DNA of 64,000 nt from Nonomuraea basaltis (GTDB lineage Bacteria; Actinomycetota; Actinomycetes; Streptosporangiales; Streptosporangiaceae): positions 1-64,000 of the forward strand of contig NZ_VCJS01000020.1 in NCBI RefSeq assembly GCF_005893125.1, in the 5' to 3' direction. The translations under genes were made by a program, and so were the position numbers. Positions 33,532 to 41,949 of this stretch are shown here, in pieces. The notes under the pieces were generated by a model. The model ran no database searches. It was not told where the DNA came from and saw only the letters and a list, made by a program, of their open reading frames with translations. Position 1 is the stretch's first letter, and the number at the start of each line of letters is the position of its first letter.

Positions 33532-33963
33532 TCAGGTGGTCATGAGCTGCGGCCCGGCCGATCCTGGCGCGTACCGCAGGCGCTTTTCCAGGCTGACCAT
33601 AGCCCCGTTCTCACGTTTGTTGGTGAACTGGATGTCGTCGGCGAGCGCGCGCATGATCTGCAGTCCTCGCCCGTGCTCGGCGCCGGGCTCGGGATCGATC
33701 ACCTTGCGCGGGTCGAAGCCGTTCCCCGTGTCGACGACCCTGATGACGCACAGGTGATCGTGGACGGCGGCGCTGACGGTGTACTCGTCGCCGGGCGCCG
33801 CATGCTTGATCACGTTGGCGCAGGCCTCGGTGAGCATGAGCTCGATGTCGTCGCGGATCTGCCGCTCGACGCCCAGCGACCGCAGCGTGCCCTCCAGCAT
33901 CTGCCTGATCATGGGGACGCTCGCCGCATCCCTGGGCAGCCGGAGCGCTATCGTGGCCTCCAC
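33532..33963 (-). CDS. RsbW/SpoIIAB-like ATP-binding anti-sigma factor
   Basis: A 143-aa HATPase_c_2 domain: N-box ELMLTEACANVIKHA, G1 VVDTGNGFDP and G2 AEHGRGLQIMRALADDI. Such kinases bind a sigma factor or phosphorylate a STAS antagonist in partner switching; in actinomycetes many regulate SigB-type factors or antibiotic production. GTG 33963 is chosen because GGAGGAGG lies 4 bp upstream. A STAS protein is encoded 2.3 kb away (36305-36613). Confidence 0.87.
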   Translation of the reverse strand: MEATIALRLPRDAASVPMIRQMLEGTLRSLGVERQIRDDIELMLTEACANVIKHAAPGDEYTVSAAVHDHLCVIRVVDTGNGFDPRKVIDPEPGAEHGRGLQIMRALADDIQFTNKRENGAMVSLEKRLRYAPGSAGPQLMTT

Positions 33964-34084
33964 TGCGCCTCCTCCCGTCTGGATGCGTGGGAGCCCCCTG
34001 CCCCCGATCCGATGCCCCAACCGTCCCTTTCGGGATCAGGAGTCCGGAAAGGCCACGAACTGCCGCAGGGAGCGGTTTGTGCAC

Positions 34085-34642
34085 CTACAGGTCCAGGAGC
34101 CGCCTGGCCACCTCCATGGACGCCTTGTCGATCTCGTCCTCGGTGAGGTCGCCCCGCGCCGGATCGGCCGCGTGCAGCCACTTGCCCGCGTGCAGCGCGA
34201 ACAGCGCCAGCGACCGGCTGATCCGCTCCACCGGCGTGGCCCCGGGCTCGCTCATCTCCGTCGTCAGCGCGAGCATCGTCTCGCGCATCCTGGCGAGCTT
34301 CGGATGGTTGCGCAGCGCCGTCTGGTTGCGCTCCAGGAACCTGGCCACCTCCAGATGGCGGGGATGCCGGAGGTTCTGGGCGTAGCGCTCGAGCAGCTCG
34401 CGGCGCATCTCCGGCGTCTTCGGCTGGGTTTTCACCCAGTCGAGCAGTTCCTCGATCTCGGCGACGCGGAGGTCGACCAGGCTCGCGACGATGTCGTCCT
34501 TCGTCTTGAAGTGGTAGTAGAGGGCCGCCTTCGTCACGCCGAGCTCCTCGGCGATCTCTCGCAGTGAGGTCGCCTCGTACCCCTGCTCGGTGAAGAGCCT
34601 CAGCGCGATCTCCTGGATCCGGGTTCGCGTGTCTTCCCGCAC
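34085..34642 (-). CDS. TetR-family repressor of the adjacent efflux pump
   Basis: A 185-aa regulator with a clear TetR helix-turn-helix (residues about 8-52: TRIQEIALRLFTEQGYEATS, REIAEELGVTKAALYYHF). The ligand domain is all-helical. It is divergent from a DHA2 efflux gene 98 bp away, and two matching palindromes lie between them, so it very likely represses the pump. GTG 34642 is the start. Confidence 0.9.
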   Translation of the reverse strand: MREDTRTRIQEIALRLFTEQGYEATSLREIAEELGVTKAALYYHFKTKDDIVASLVDLRVAEIEELLDWVKTQPKTPEMRRELLERYAQNLRHPRHLEVARFLERNQTALRNHPKLARMRETMLALTTEMSEPGATPVERISRSLALFALHAGKWLHAADPARGDLTEDEIDKASMEVARRLLDL

Positions 34643-34658
34643 TTTGCACCTATTCCGA

Positions 34659-34712
34659 CTTGACGGCCGACAAGTAAGTATTTACCTTATTCTATGCTTG
34701 CCGGGCGGCAAG
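34659..34712. promoter_or_regulatory. Two TetR-type operators between tetR and MFS genes
   Basis: CTTGACGGCCGACAAG (34659-34674) and CTTGCCGGGCGGCAAG (34697-34712) are near-perfect 16-bp palindromes with the same CTTGnCGG...CAAGTAAG extension, spaced 38 bp start to start. A promoter for the MFS gene, TTGACG (34660-34665), 17 bp, TACCTT (34683-34688), has its -35 inside the first operator, so repressor binding would block it. Confidence 0.72.
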
Positions 34713-34740
34713 TAAGCAAGATCTTCATGCATGGGGGTGT

Positions 34741-36324
34741 GTGGTGGCGGAGGCAATCGGGCGGCGCCGCGAGGTCATGGTCGTCCTGCCGGGGCTGATG
34801 CTGGCGATGGCCCTGGCGATGCTGGACAACATGATCGTGGGCACGGCCATGCCACGCATCGTGGGGGAGCTCGGGGGCCTGTCGCAGCTGTCGTGGGTCG
34901 TCACGGCGTACGTGCTGGGCACGACCGTCTCGACCCCCATCTGGGGGAAGATCGGCGACCTGTACGGCCGCAAGACCATCTTTCTCATCTCGATCGTCAT
35001 CTTCATGATCGGCTCCGCGCTCTGCGGCATGGCCGGCTCGTCGCTGCTCGGCGGACCGGACGGTGGCATGGCCGAGCTGATCGCGTTCCGCGCGATCCAG
35101 GGGCTCGGCGCGGGCGGCCTGATCGTGAACGTCATGGCCATCATCGGCGACCTGGTGCCGCCCCGCGAGCGCGGCCAGTACCAGGGCATCATGGCCGGCG
35201 TCATGTCGCTGGCGATGATCGCGGGCCCGCTCGTCGGCGGCTTCATCACCGACCACCTCGACTGGCGCTGGGCCTTCTACGTGAACCTGCCCGTCGGCGC
35301 GGTCGCCCTGTTCCTCATCGTGGCGAACCTGCGCCCGCCCAGGCTGCACAGCAAGGTGCGCATCGACTGGGCGGGCGCGATCCTGCTGTCGATCAGCATC
35401 ACCGCGATGGTGCTCGTCACCACCTGGGGCGGCAACGAGTACGCGTGGGGCTCCTGGCAGATCCTCGGCCTGGCCGCGCTCGCCGTGCTCACGCTGGGCG
35501 TGTTCGTGCTGGCCGAGCGGAAGGCCGCCGAGCCGATCATGCCGCTGCAGCTGTTCCGGATCCGCAACTTCACGCTGATCTCGGCCATCGGCTTCCTGCT
35601 CGGCTTCGCCATGTTCGGCATGATCAACTTCCTGCCGCTTTTCCAGCAGACGGTGCAGGGCGCCAGCGCCACCAACTCCGGCCTGCTGCTCCTGCCGATG
35701 ATGGGCGCCGCCATGGTGGTGTCGCTGTTCGTGGGCAAGGCCATCACCACCACGGGCAAGTACAAGATCTATCCGGTGATCGGCGGCGTCGGCATGGCGG
35801 TGGGCACGTGGCTGCTGTCCACGATGGGCGTCACCACCCCCGCGTGGCTGACCGGCGTCTACATCGCGGTGCTCGGCCTGGGCATGGGCTTCCTCATGCA
35901 GACCACCATGCTGATCGCGCAGAACAGCGTGGAGCAGCGCGACCTGGGCGTCGCCAGCAGCGCGAGCACGTTCTTCAGGTCGATCGGCGGCGCGTTCGGC
36001 GTCTCGCTGTTCGGCGCGATCTTCAACAACAACCTGCTGTCGGAGCTGACCGCCAGGGTCGGGCCGGAGGCGGCGGAGAAGATCGTCACGGGCGGCGGCA
36101 GGATGGACCCCGCGGCGCTCGCCCAGCTGCCGGCACAGCAGCGCACCGGGGTGCTCGAGTCGCTGGCCACCTCGATCTCCGGCGTCTTCTGGTGGGCGAT
36201 CGCGTTCGCGATCGTGGTGCCGGTGCTGGCGGCGTTCATCAAGGAGATCCCGCTGCGCGGCGCCGGACCGGTGGACGCCGCCGCCTCCGCCGCCGACGAG
36301 GCCGTCACCCCGGCGGCAGGGTGA
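34741..36324 (+). CDS. DHA2-family (14-TM) MFS drug efflux transporter
   Basis: A 527-aa protein with 14 predicted helices. DHA2 signatures include LDNMIVGTAMPRIVGELGG, the motif A region GKIGDLYGRKTIF, GLGAGGLIVNVMAIIGDL and the antiporter-like motif SLAMIAGPLVGGFITDHLDW in two parts. Members export hydrophobic drugs and antibiotics by proton antiport. The operator arrangement puts it under the divergent TetR repressor. Its 3' end overlaps the convergent STAS gene by 20 bp. Confidence 0.92.
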   Translation: MVAEAIGRRREVMVVLPGLMLAMALAMLDNMIVGTAMPRIVGELGGLSQLSWVVTAYVLGTTVSTPIWGKIGDLYGRKTIFLISIVIFMIGSALCGMAGSSLLGGPDGGMAELIAFRAIQGLGAGGLIVNVMAIIGDLVPPRERGQYQGIMAGVMSLAMIAGPLVGGFITDHLDWRWAFYVNLPVGAVALFLIVANLRPPRLHSKVRIDWAGAILLSISITAMVLVTTWGGNEYAWGSWQILGLAALAVLTLGVFVLAERKAAEPIMPLQLFRIRNFTLISAIGFLLGFAMFGMINFLPLFQQTVQGASATNSGLLLLPMMGAAMVVSLFVGKAITTTGKYKIYPVIGGVGMAVGTWLLSTMGVTTPAWLTGVYIAVLGLGMGFLMQTTMLIAQNSVEQRDLGVASSASTFFRSIGGAFGVSLFGAIFNNNLLSELTARVGPEAAEKIVTGGGRMDPAALAQLPAQQRTGVLESLATSISGVFWWAIAFAIVVPVLAAFIKEIPLRGAGPVDAAASAADEAVTPAAG

Positions 36325-36613
36325 ACAGCTGGTCGAGCGCGGTCATCTTGAACAGGCCGCGCAGGTAGGGCGTCAACGCCACCACCTGCACCACGGCGTC
36401 GGCGTCCGCGGCCCGCAGCTGGAGGCGCACGAGCGCGGCCAGGCCTGAGGAGTCGATGAAGGTGAGCGCCGACAGGTCCACGTCGATCCTGCTGTAGCCC
36501 TCGGCGAACGTCAGGGCCGCGAGCTGGGACACCGAGTCGTGGTCGAGGTCGCCGCTGAGCGCGAGTGCGACGATCGTCGCGCCGGGCGCGGCGACCTCGA
36601 TGCGCAATGGCAT
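36305..36613 (-). CDS. STAS-domain anti-sigma factor antagonist
   Basis: A 102-aa SpoIIAA/RsbV-like protein: ATIVALALSGDLDHDSV at the N-terminus and the phospho-site region LSALTFIDSSGLAALVRL, where the conserved Ser of DSSG is the target of an RsbW-type kinase. The tail ALTPYLRGLFKMTALDQLF is typical. ATG 36613 (MPLRIEV) is taken as start; a GTG at 36625 is possible. Confidence 0.88.
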   Translation of the reverse strand: MPLRIEVAAPGATIVALALSGDLDHDSVSQLAALTFAEGYSRIDVDLSALTFIDSSGLAALVRLQLRAADADAVVQVVALTPYLRGLFKMTALDQLFTLPPG

Positions 36614-36740
36614 CCTGTCGAGCACGGGACACAGCTTAGCGAGCGGCGCGCAGCCCGCGGAAAGCAGGGCGAAAGCGGGAGGCGGACCGGCAGGCGAAAA
36701 TGGGAGGCGCGCCGCGGGCGATCGGTGGACAATCCACCCC

Positions 36741-37670
36741 ATGCACACCATCAGGCGGCCCCGGTTGGAAGACGCCGCGGCCATTCACGAGCTTGTCGCG
36801 GCCTATGACACCTCGGTGATCGGCCGGCCGGACATGACTCTGGACGACATCGCCGACGAGCTGGTCGAGCCCGGCTTCGACCGCGACAAGGACGGCTGGC
36901 TGGCGTACGACGCCGACGGCACCCTCGTGGCCTGGGCCTGGGCGTGCGCCAACGGCGACAGCGACCTGGTGGAGATCGAAGTGATCACCCGTCCGGGTGT
37001 CGAGGGGCTGGCGGATGAGCTGCTGGGCACGGTGACCGGGCGTGCCCGCGAGCTGGCCGCCGAGCGCGGCCACGACGGGGTCACGGCGGACCTCGGCATC
37101 TACCGCGTCGACCAGGCCAAGCAGGTTCTGGCCAAGGCGCACGGGTTCGAGCCCGCCACCAGCTTCCACCGCATGCGCATCGACCACGAAGGCCCGGTGG
37201 AGCCGCCCGCCGTACCGGCCGGGGTCACGCTGCACACCGGGGAGAGCGAGGAGGTGCGGCGCGAGGCTCACCGGGTGCAGCAGGAGGGGTTCGCGCAGCA
37301 CTTCGGCTTCGTCAAGGCCGACTACGAGCAGTGGTACGAGCGCCGGCAGGCGCAGAGCGTCACCGACTGGAGCCAGCTCACGCTCGCCCGGCTCGACGGG
37401 CGGCCGGCGGCGGTGCTGATCGGCACCAACCAGTTCCTGGCCGACGAGGACTGCGGATACGTGCTCACGCTCGCCGCACTGCCCGAGTTCCGGGGGCGGG
37501 GGCTCGGGCGGTTCCTGCTCCGCAACGCCTTCGCCGCCGACGCCGCCCGCGGGCGCAAGGGCACGATCCTGCACGTGGACTCCAACAACACCACGCCGGC
37601 GTTGGGGCTGTACGAGTCGGCGGGGATGCGCCCGGTCATGGTCATCGACGTCTGGCGCCGCCGCCTCTGA
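36741..37670 (+). CDS. Tandem GNAT-family acetyltransferase (MshD-like layout)
   Basis: A 309-aa protein with two GNAT folds: residues about 3-150 (TIRRPRLEDAAAIHELVAAY) and about 160-309 with the acetyl-CoA loop ALPEFRGRGLGRFLLRNAF and VDSNNTTPALGLYESAGMRP. The arrangement is that of mycothiol synthase-like and EIS-like double GNATs, but similarity is general, so the acceptor is left open. Confidence 0.85.
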   Translation: MHTIRRPRLEDAAAIHELVAAYDTSVIGRPDMTLDDIADELVEPGFDRDKDGWLAYDADGTLVAWAWACANGDSDLVEIEVITRPGVEGLADELLGTVTGRARELAAERGHDGVTADLGIYRVDQAKQVLAKAHGFEPATSFHRMRIDHEGPVEPPAVPAGVTLHTGESEEVRREAHRVQQEGFAQHFGFVKADYEQWYERRQAQSVTDWSQLTLARLDGRPAAVLIGTNQFLADEDCGYVLTLAALPEFRGRGLGRFLLRNAFAADAARGRKGTILHVDSNNTTPALGLYESAGMRPVMVIDVWRRRL

Positions 37671-37854
37671 CCGTTTCGGTGCCCCGCGCACAGCCCCACC
37701 CTGCTCAGCGCCCCATGCCGGCGCGCCCCACGACGCACCGCCCCGCGCCCGGCCTGCCCGGTCCGGCGTGCACGCCCTAATGCCTGCATGCCCTGCGGCG
37801 CGTCTGCGGTCTGCGGCATCCCGCGCCGTTGGGGCCGGTCCGGCGGACGGCGGG

Positions 37855-39132
37855 TTAGACGCGGTGCCGGGACAGGTGCTCCAGCACCGACTGGTTGGCC
37901 TCCCACCCGTCCGGGAACTTCACCGGCACCCCCAGTTGCACCGGCTCCGCCGACGGATGGGCGTCCAGCAGTTCGGCGATCCCCGCCCGGGCCACCACCA
38001 CGCACGCGTGCCGGTGCCGCGAGGCCAGCACGCACAGCCGTCCCGACTCCAGGTGGAAGGCCGTCGCGTCGCGGCGCCCCGACAGCGGGTGCAGCACGAT
38101 CGTCACGTCGTACTCGCGCCCCTGCAGCCGGTTCGCGGTGTCCACGGTGATCTCCGGCGGCAGCCCGGCGGCGCGGATCGCCGCCACCTGGTCGCGGTGC
38201 GCGGCCCCGACCGCGATCCGGTCCGCCGTCACCGGCCCCTCGCCCTGCTCGCTGCTCGCCACCGCCCCCCGCTGCAGCAGCCGCTCGGCCAGCTGCGCGA
38301 CCGCCCGCACGGCCTCCCCGTCGGTACGGACGGTGTGCCGGTTCGGCAGCTCCAGCAGCGCCCACCCCGACCGGGCCGCCTCCTCCAGCGCACGGTCGTG
38401 CACGGTCCCCATGCCGCCCGTGACCAGCTCAAGCCGCCGATCTCCATGGCCGGTCCCCGACCGGAACCCGGTGAACGGGTAGAACGCCTGCGACACCACG
38501 GGCGCCGCCGACGCCGGCAACCGCCACGACACCGGCAACCGGTGTACGGGCAGGTCCGGGTTGTGCCGCAGCAGCACCGCCACCGCGCTCTGCAAGGGGT
38601 CCCACGACAGCCCCGACCAGCGGTCGCCGTCCACGATCGAGAACGGGTCGAGCTGCCCCGGATCGCCCACGAACAGCGCCCGCTCGAACAGCCCCGCGAT
38701 CCGCAGCAGCTTGTCCGAGCGCATCTGGTACGCCTCGTCCACGATCGCCCACGGCCACACCCGGTCGCCGATCCACGCCCACTTGTCGGCCGTGGCGATG
38801 ACGATGTCCGGGTCGCCGAGGTCCTGGATCCTGGTGCCGAACCGGACGCCGGGCAGCTCCAGCATGCGCAGCGGCGGCACGTACCCGCTCGCCGACAGCC
38901 GTCCCACGGTCAGGCGCGGGTGCTTGCCGGAGATCCTGGCCACCAGATCGTCGACCTGCTCGTTCGTCTGGGCGACGATCATCAGCGGCTCGCCGGTGGC
39001 CGCGATGTGCGCGGCGGCGCGTACGACGAGGGTGGACTTGCCCGCCCCCGGCGGCGAGTCGACGACCACGCCCCGATGCCGGGGCAGGTCGGCCAGCACG
39101 TTCGCGATGACCTGCTCCGGGCTGCCGGTCAC
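37855..39132 (-). CDS. Superfamily 1 helicase-like AAA ATPase
   Basis: A 425-aa DNA-dependent ATPase: Walker A VVVDSPPGAGKSTLVVRAA (about residues 22-38), motif Ia LMIVAQTNEQVDDLV, Walker B WAIVDEAYQMRSDKLL, motif III ALFVGDPGQLDPFS, a helicase C-terminal region TVDTANRLQGREYDVTIVL (motif V) and VLASRHRHACVVVAR (motif VI). It is closest to the RecD/Upf1-like SF1 group. GTG 39132 overlaps the preceding gene by 4 bp (GTGA) with AGGAGG upstream. It is last in a four-gene cluster with a Cas4-like nuclease. Confidence 0.85.
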   Translation of the reverse strand: MTGSPEQVIANVLADLPRHRGVVVDSPPGAGKSTLVVRAAAHIAATGEPLMIVAQTNEQVDDLVARISGKHPRLTVGRLSASGYVPPLRMLELPGVRFGTRIQDLGDPDIVIATADKWAWIGDRVWPWAIVDEAYQMRSDKLLRIAGLFERALFVGDPGQLDPFSIVDGDRWSGLSWDPLQSAVAVLLRHNPDLPVHRLPVSWRLPASAAPVVSQAFYPFTGFRSGTGHGDRRLELVTGGMGTVHDRALEEAARSGWALLELPNRHTVRTDGEAVRAVAQLAERLLQRGAVASSEQGEGPVTADRIAVGAAHRDQVAAIRAAGLPPEITVDTANRLQGREYDVTIVLHPLSGRRDATAFHLESGRLCVLASRHRHACVVVARAGIAELLDAHPSAEPVQLGVPVKFPDGWEANQSVLEHLSRHRV

Positions 39133-40565
39133 GACCACTCCTCCTGGGCGTCCTCGTCGTCGGGAACGTACTCCTGCGGCGGCCCGCCGTGCGTCCACGG
39201 CGTGGCCTCGGAATCGGGCAGGTTGGGCGAGCCCTGGAAGTCGTCGGTGAGCGAGGTGTAGCAGACCCGCTCGCCGACCTCGGGCACGGCGCCGGGCGTG
39301 GCCGTCTTGCCCCGGCCCATGCCCTTGGTGATCTTCACGGTGACCAGGCCGCCGTCCGCGGACACCAGCTCGGCGCCCTGGGTCCGGCGCTGCGGAGTGC
39401 CGAGCGACGTGCCGGGCGCGAGACGTACCGGGTCGTCGGTCTTGATCACCACTAGCGGCCGGAGCTTGCGTGAGCGGCCCTCGCCCTCGACGTTGTCCGG
39501 GACGGTCTCGATCACCTCGCCCGCGAACGCCTCACCGGTGATCCGGTACTCGGCCATGACCAGCGGGTCGTCGTAGGCGCGCTGCACGTCGTACGCGGCC
39601 TGGGCGCGCTCCATGCGGGCCAGCTTGGCGGCGGCGGCGACCGCGCCGTCCCGGCGGGCCTGCGGCGGCGACCCCTCGGCGACGTGCGCCGCCATCCCGC
39701 TGAACGAGCCGCGGTCCTGCTCCCACCGTTGCGCCACGCTCGCGCCCGCCTCCAGGCCGGCCAGCAGGTCGATCGCCTGCCACATGAGCCGCCAGGTGGG
39801 CTCCAGCTGGGTGCGCAGCGCCTCGGTGACGCGCTCGGCCGCCTCGCTCTCGATGGCGGGCGCGAGCACCTCCGCGTCGAACCCCGGGTCGGTCGCGGGC
39901 CCGGCGGGCGGCCAGATCAGCGGGTCCTCCGCGTCGTCGCTCGGCCCCTCGGTGATCCAGCCGAGCAGCGCGGCCAGGTTGGCGTCCTCCAGCGAGCTCT
40001 GCCCGCTCGCCCAGTGCCGCCCCAGCTCCTCGGTCGCGGCCGGCATCAGCGACGAGCCCGGGTACGCGGCCCGCTCCCCGAAGTACGTCAGCCACCGCCC
40101 CAGCAGCGGCACCCCCTCGGGCACCGGATAGGGCCCGTCGGCACGGCGGAACCGCGTCGAGCGCCCGAGCAGCCTGGTGAAGGCCACGCCGCCGGCGTTC
40201 GGCACGATGAGCTGCGGCGCGTCCAGGACCCGCTCGTACGGGTCGGCGCCCCGCCGCTCCACCGTCTCGGTGGCACCCAAGAACCCCTCGATGTACGGCA
40301 CCAGCACCCCGGCCAGCTCGGCGGCCCAGGCGAAGCGCAGGTCGCGGTTGCGCGGCTGGGTCACCGCGAGCAGCCGCGGCCGGTCCCGGTCGGTGCCGAG
40401 CATGGCGGCCAGCGGCGCGGCGGCCTCGCCCGACAGCTTCAGCGGGATGAACACCATCGGCCGCTCCGACAGATGGCAGTGCCGGACAGTCGCGACGGGC
40501 TGCGCGATGCCCTCGTCCAGGGCCCGCAGCCGGGCGAGCGAGGTCAGCAGGCTCACGTCCGGCAC
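39129..40565 (-). CDS. Conserved protein of unknown function in helicase-nuclease cluster
   Basis: A 478-aa soluble protein that I do not recognise. The N-terminal 150 residues contain RHCHLSERPMVFIPLKLSG and VTQPRNRDLRFAWAAELA. The middle is helical (LAALLGWITEGPSDDAED, EPTWRLMWQAIDLLAGLEAG). A C-terminal beta-rich part (about 350-440: YRITGEAFAGEVIETVPDN, RPLVVIKTDDPVRLAPG, KITKGMGRGKTATPG) looks like an OB or SH3-type nucleic-acid-binding barrel. It is coupled to the helicase by a GTGA overlap and follows the nuclease gene by 40 bp, so it probably acts with both. Confidence 0.72.
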   Translation of the reverse strand: MPDVSLLTSLARLRALDEGIAQPVATVRHCHLSERPMVFIPLKLSGEAAAPLAAMLGTDRDRPRLLAVTQPRNRDLRFAWAAELAGVLVPYIEGFLGATETVERRGADPYERVLDAPQLIVPNAGGVAFTRLLGRSTRFRRADGPYPVPEGVPLLGRWLTYFGERAAYPGSSLMPAATEELGRHWASGQSSLEDANLAALLGWITEGPSDDAEDPLIWPPAGPATDPGFDAEVLAPAIESEAAERVTEALRTQLEPTWRLMWQAIDLLAGLEAGASVAQRWEQDRGSFSGMAAHVAEGSPPQARRDGAVAAAAKLARMERAQAAYDVQRAYDDPLVMAEYRITGEAFAGEVIETVPDNVEGEGRSRKLRPLVVIKTDDPVRLAPGTSLGTPQRRTQGAELVSADGGLVTVKITKGMGRGKTATPGAVPEVGERVCYTSLTDDFQGSPNLPDSEATPWTHGGPPQEYVPDDEDAQEEWS

Positions 40566-40605
40566 CTCCGCAGCACAGGCGGCGCGGGACGTGAGGTCGG
40601 CGGGC

Positions 40606-41715
40606 TCACGTCAGGCACTCCCTGCGCAGGCGTTCGGCGTTGCGGAGCAGCCGGGCGATCTCCTCCTGGCCCTCGGCGGGATCCCGTACGCCGTCGGCCA
40701 GGCCCAGCGCCTCGGCCACCGAGGCGACCCCGCCCAGCTCGTCGCGCACCTGCCGCCCCAGCAGGTCGGACGTGCCCTCCTGCCGGGCCTCGTCGCGGCA
40801 GAAGAAGCACATGTCGCACGTGGACAGGCAGTCGGGCGCGTACCGGGCGGTCGTCCTGCGCAGCGCGTCGGCCAGCTCGGCGACGGGCCTGGTGGGCCGG
40901 CCGTCCTCGTCCGGCCGCAGGTCGAACGTGAGGTCCTCGGGCAGCCCCGCCAGCAGCCGGTCGAGCGTGGTCATCCTGGTGAGCTGGCGGCGCAGCACGG
41001 CCAGCTGCCTGCGCACGTCGACGAGTGTCGCGACCGGACGGTTGGCGAAGTTCTCCGGGCAGACCAGGACCACCTCGTGCGACACCTTCAGCGGGTCATG
41101 ACCCAGGTCCTCCAGCAGGGCGCGCAGCGCCAGCACATACACCGCCGCCTGCCGCGCGGCCGCCGCCACCGCCGCCGGGTCGGCCTGCCCGTCGATCACC
41201 GAGAACGACTTGATCTCCACGATGTGGAAGCGGCCGCCCAGCTGGAAGGCCACCACGTCGGGCTCCAGGTAGGCGGTGTGCCCGGCGATCTGGAGGGTGA
41301 GCAGCGGGTGGTCGTAGAGCGTGCCCGCGTCCTGGGCGTCGGAGGCCGCGCGGTCGATCAGCGCGCGGGTGTGGGCGTGGCGCAGGTGGGCGCCGACGTT
41401 CTCCACGTCGTGGTAGGCCACCTCGGCGATCGGCAGGCCGAGCAGCTCGCGCAGCATCCGCAGCAGCTCCGCGCAGCCGTCGGCCTTGACCAGCGCCTCG
41501 AACACGTTGCCGCGCGTGATCGCGAACGGCGACTGCCCGAACGGCGCCGGGAACCCCAAGTGCTGGGCCGCGGCGTCCTTGTCGACGCCGGCGCCGTCCA
41601 TGAGCGCCCGGCGGCTGCAGCCGGGGTTGGCGGCCAGGGCCGCGATGGCGCGGGCGTCGTGCGGCCGCGGCGGGGTCGTGCCCCGCAACGCCTCGAGCCG
41701 GTGCTCCGTGTTCAT
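40606..41715 (-). CDS. Cas4/RecB-like PD-(D/E)XK nuclease with Fe-S cysteines
   Basis: A 369-aa protein. The PD-(D/E)XK core is seen as AYLEPDVVAFQLGGRFHIVE followed by IKSF (Asp, then ExK), with the QxxxY-like helix ARQAAVYVLALRALL. Near the C-terminus APDCLSTCDMCFFCRDEA supplies three or four cysteines, with another in NPGCSRR at the N-terminus, matching the 4Fe-4S staple of Cas4, AddB and RecB-like exonucleases. No cas1/cas2 is present. ATG 41715 has GGAGTGAGG upstream; that ribosome-binding site and ATG lie in a duplicated repeat. Its partners are the helicase and the 478-aa protein downstream. Confidence 0.8.
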   Translation of the reverse strand: MNTEHRLEALRGTTPPRPHDARAIAALAANPGCSRRALMDGAGVDKDAAAQHLGFPAPFGQSPFAITRGNVFEALVKADGCAELLRMLRELLGLPIAEVAYHDVENVGAHLRHAHTRALIDRAASDAQDAGTLYDHPLLTLQIAGHTAYLEPDVVAFQLGGRFHIVEIKSFSVIDGQADPAAVAAAARQAAVYVLALRALLEDLGHDPLKVSHEVVLVCPENFANRPVATLVDVRRQLAVLRRQLTRMTTLDRLLAGLPEDLTFDLRPDEDGRPTRPVAELADALRRTTARYAPDCLSTCDMCFFCRDEARQEGTSDLLGRQVRDELGGVASVAEALGLADGVRDPAEGQEEIARLLRNAERLRRECLT

Positions 41716-41926
41716 GGCCTCACTCCGTTCGGCGGCTCGGTCGCCATACGCCGCCGCCTGCTCATGGCCTCACTCCGTTCGGCGGCTCGCTCGCCATACG
41801 CCGCCGCCTTCCCCCGCTCTGGTCGCTCCGCTCCCGCCGCTCCTCCAGACGACGGCACTCCCTCGCGGCCCCCGCTCTGGTCGCTTCGCTCCCGCCGCTC
41901 CTCCAGGCGACGGCACTCCCTCGCGG
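41712..41926. repeat. Two tandem duplications in the intergenic region upstream of the nuclease gene
   Basis: Unit A, about 48 bp, occurs at 41712-41759 and 41762-41809 (50-bp period, one mismatch). Unit B, 58 bp, occurs at 41811-41868 and 41869-41926 (two mismatches). Unit A includes the GGAGTGAGG ribosome-binding site and ATG of the nuclease gene, so the upstream copy makes a 17-codon ORF (ATG 41765, stop 41714-41712) whose TGA overlaps the nuclease ATG. Unit B is rich in GCGAAGCGACC/GAGCGG-type short motifs seen in actinomycete intergenic repeats. Confidence 0.85.
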
Positions 41927-41949
41927 GCGCCCTTCGCGCTTCAAGCCGC

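Noticed and set aside
37671-37854. Possible small gene between the GNAT and helicase genes
   Set aside because: The 184 bp contain only short cytosine-rich frames without a start and ribosome-binding site; I see nothing in it.
41712-41926. Possible CRISPR array
   Set aside because: Only two copies of each of two different units, directly abutting with no unique spacers, and no cas1/cas2; the Cas4-like nuclease nearby has helicase partners instead.
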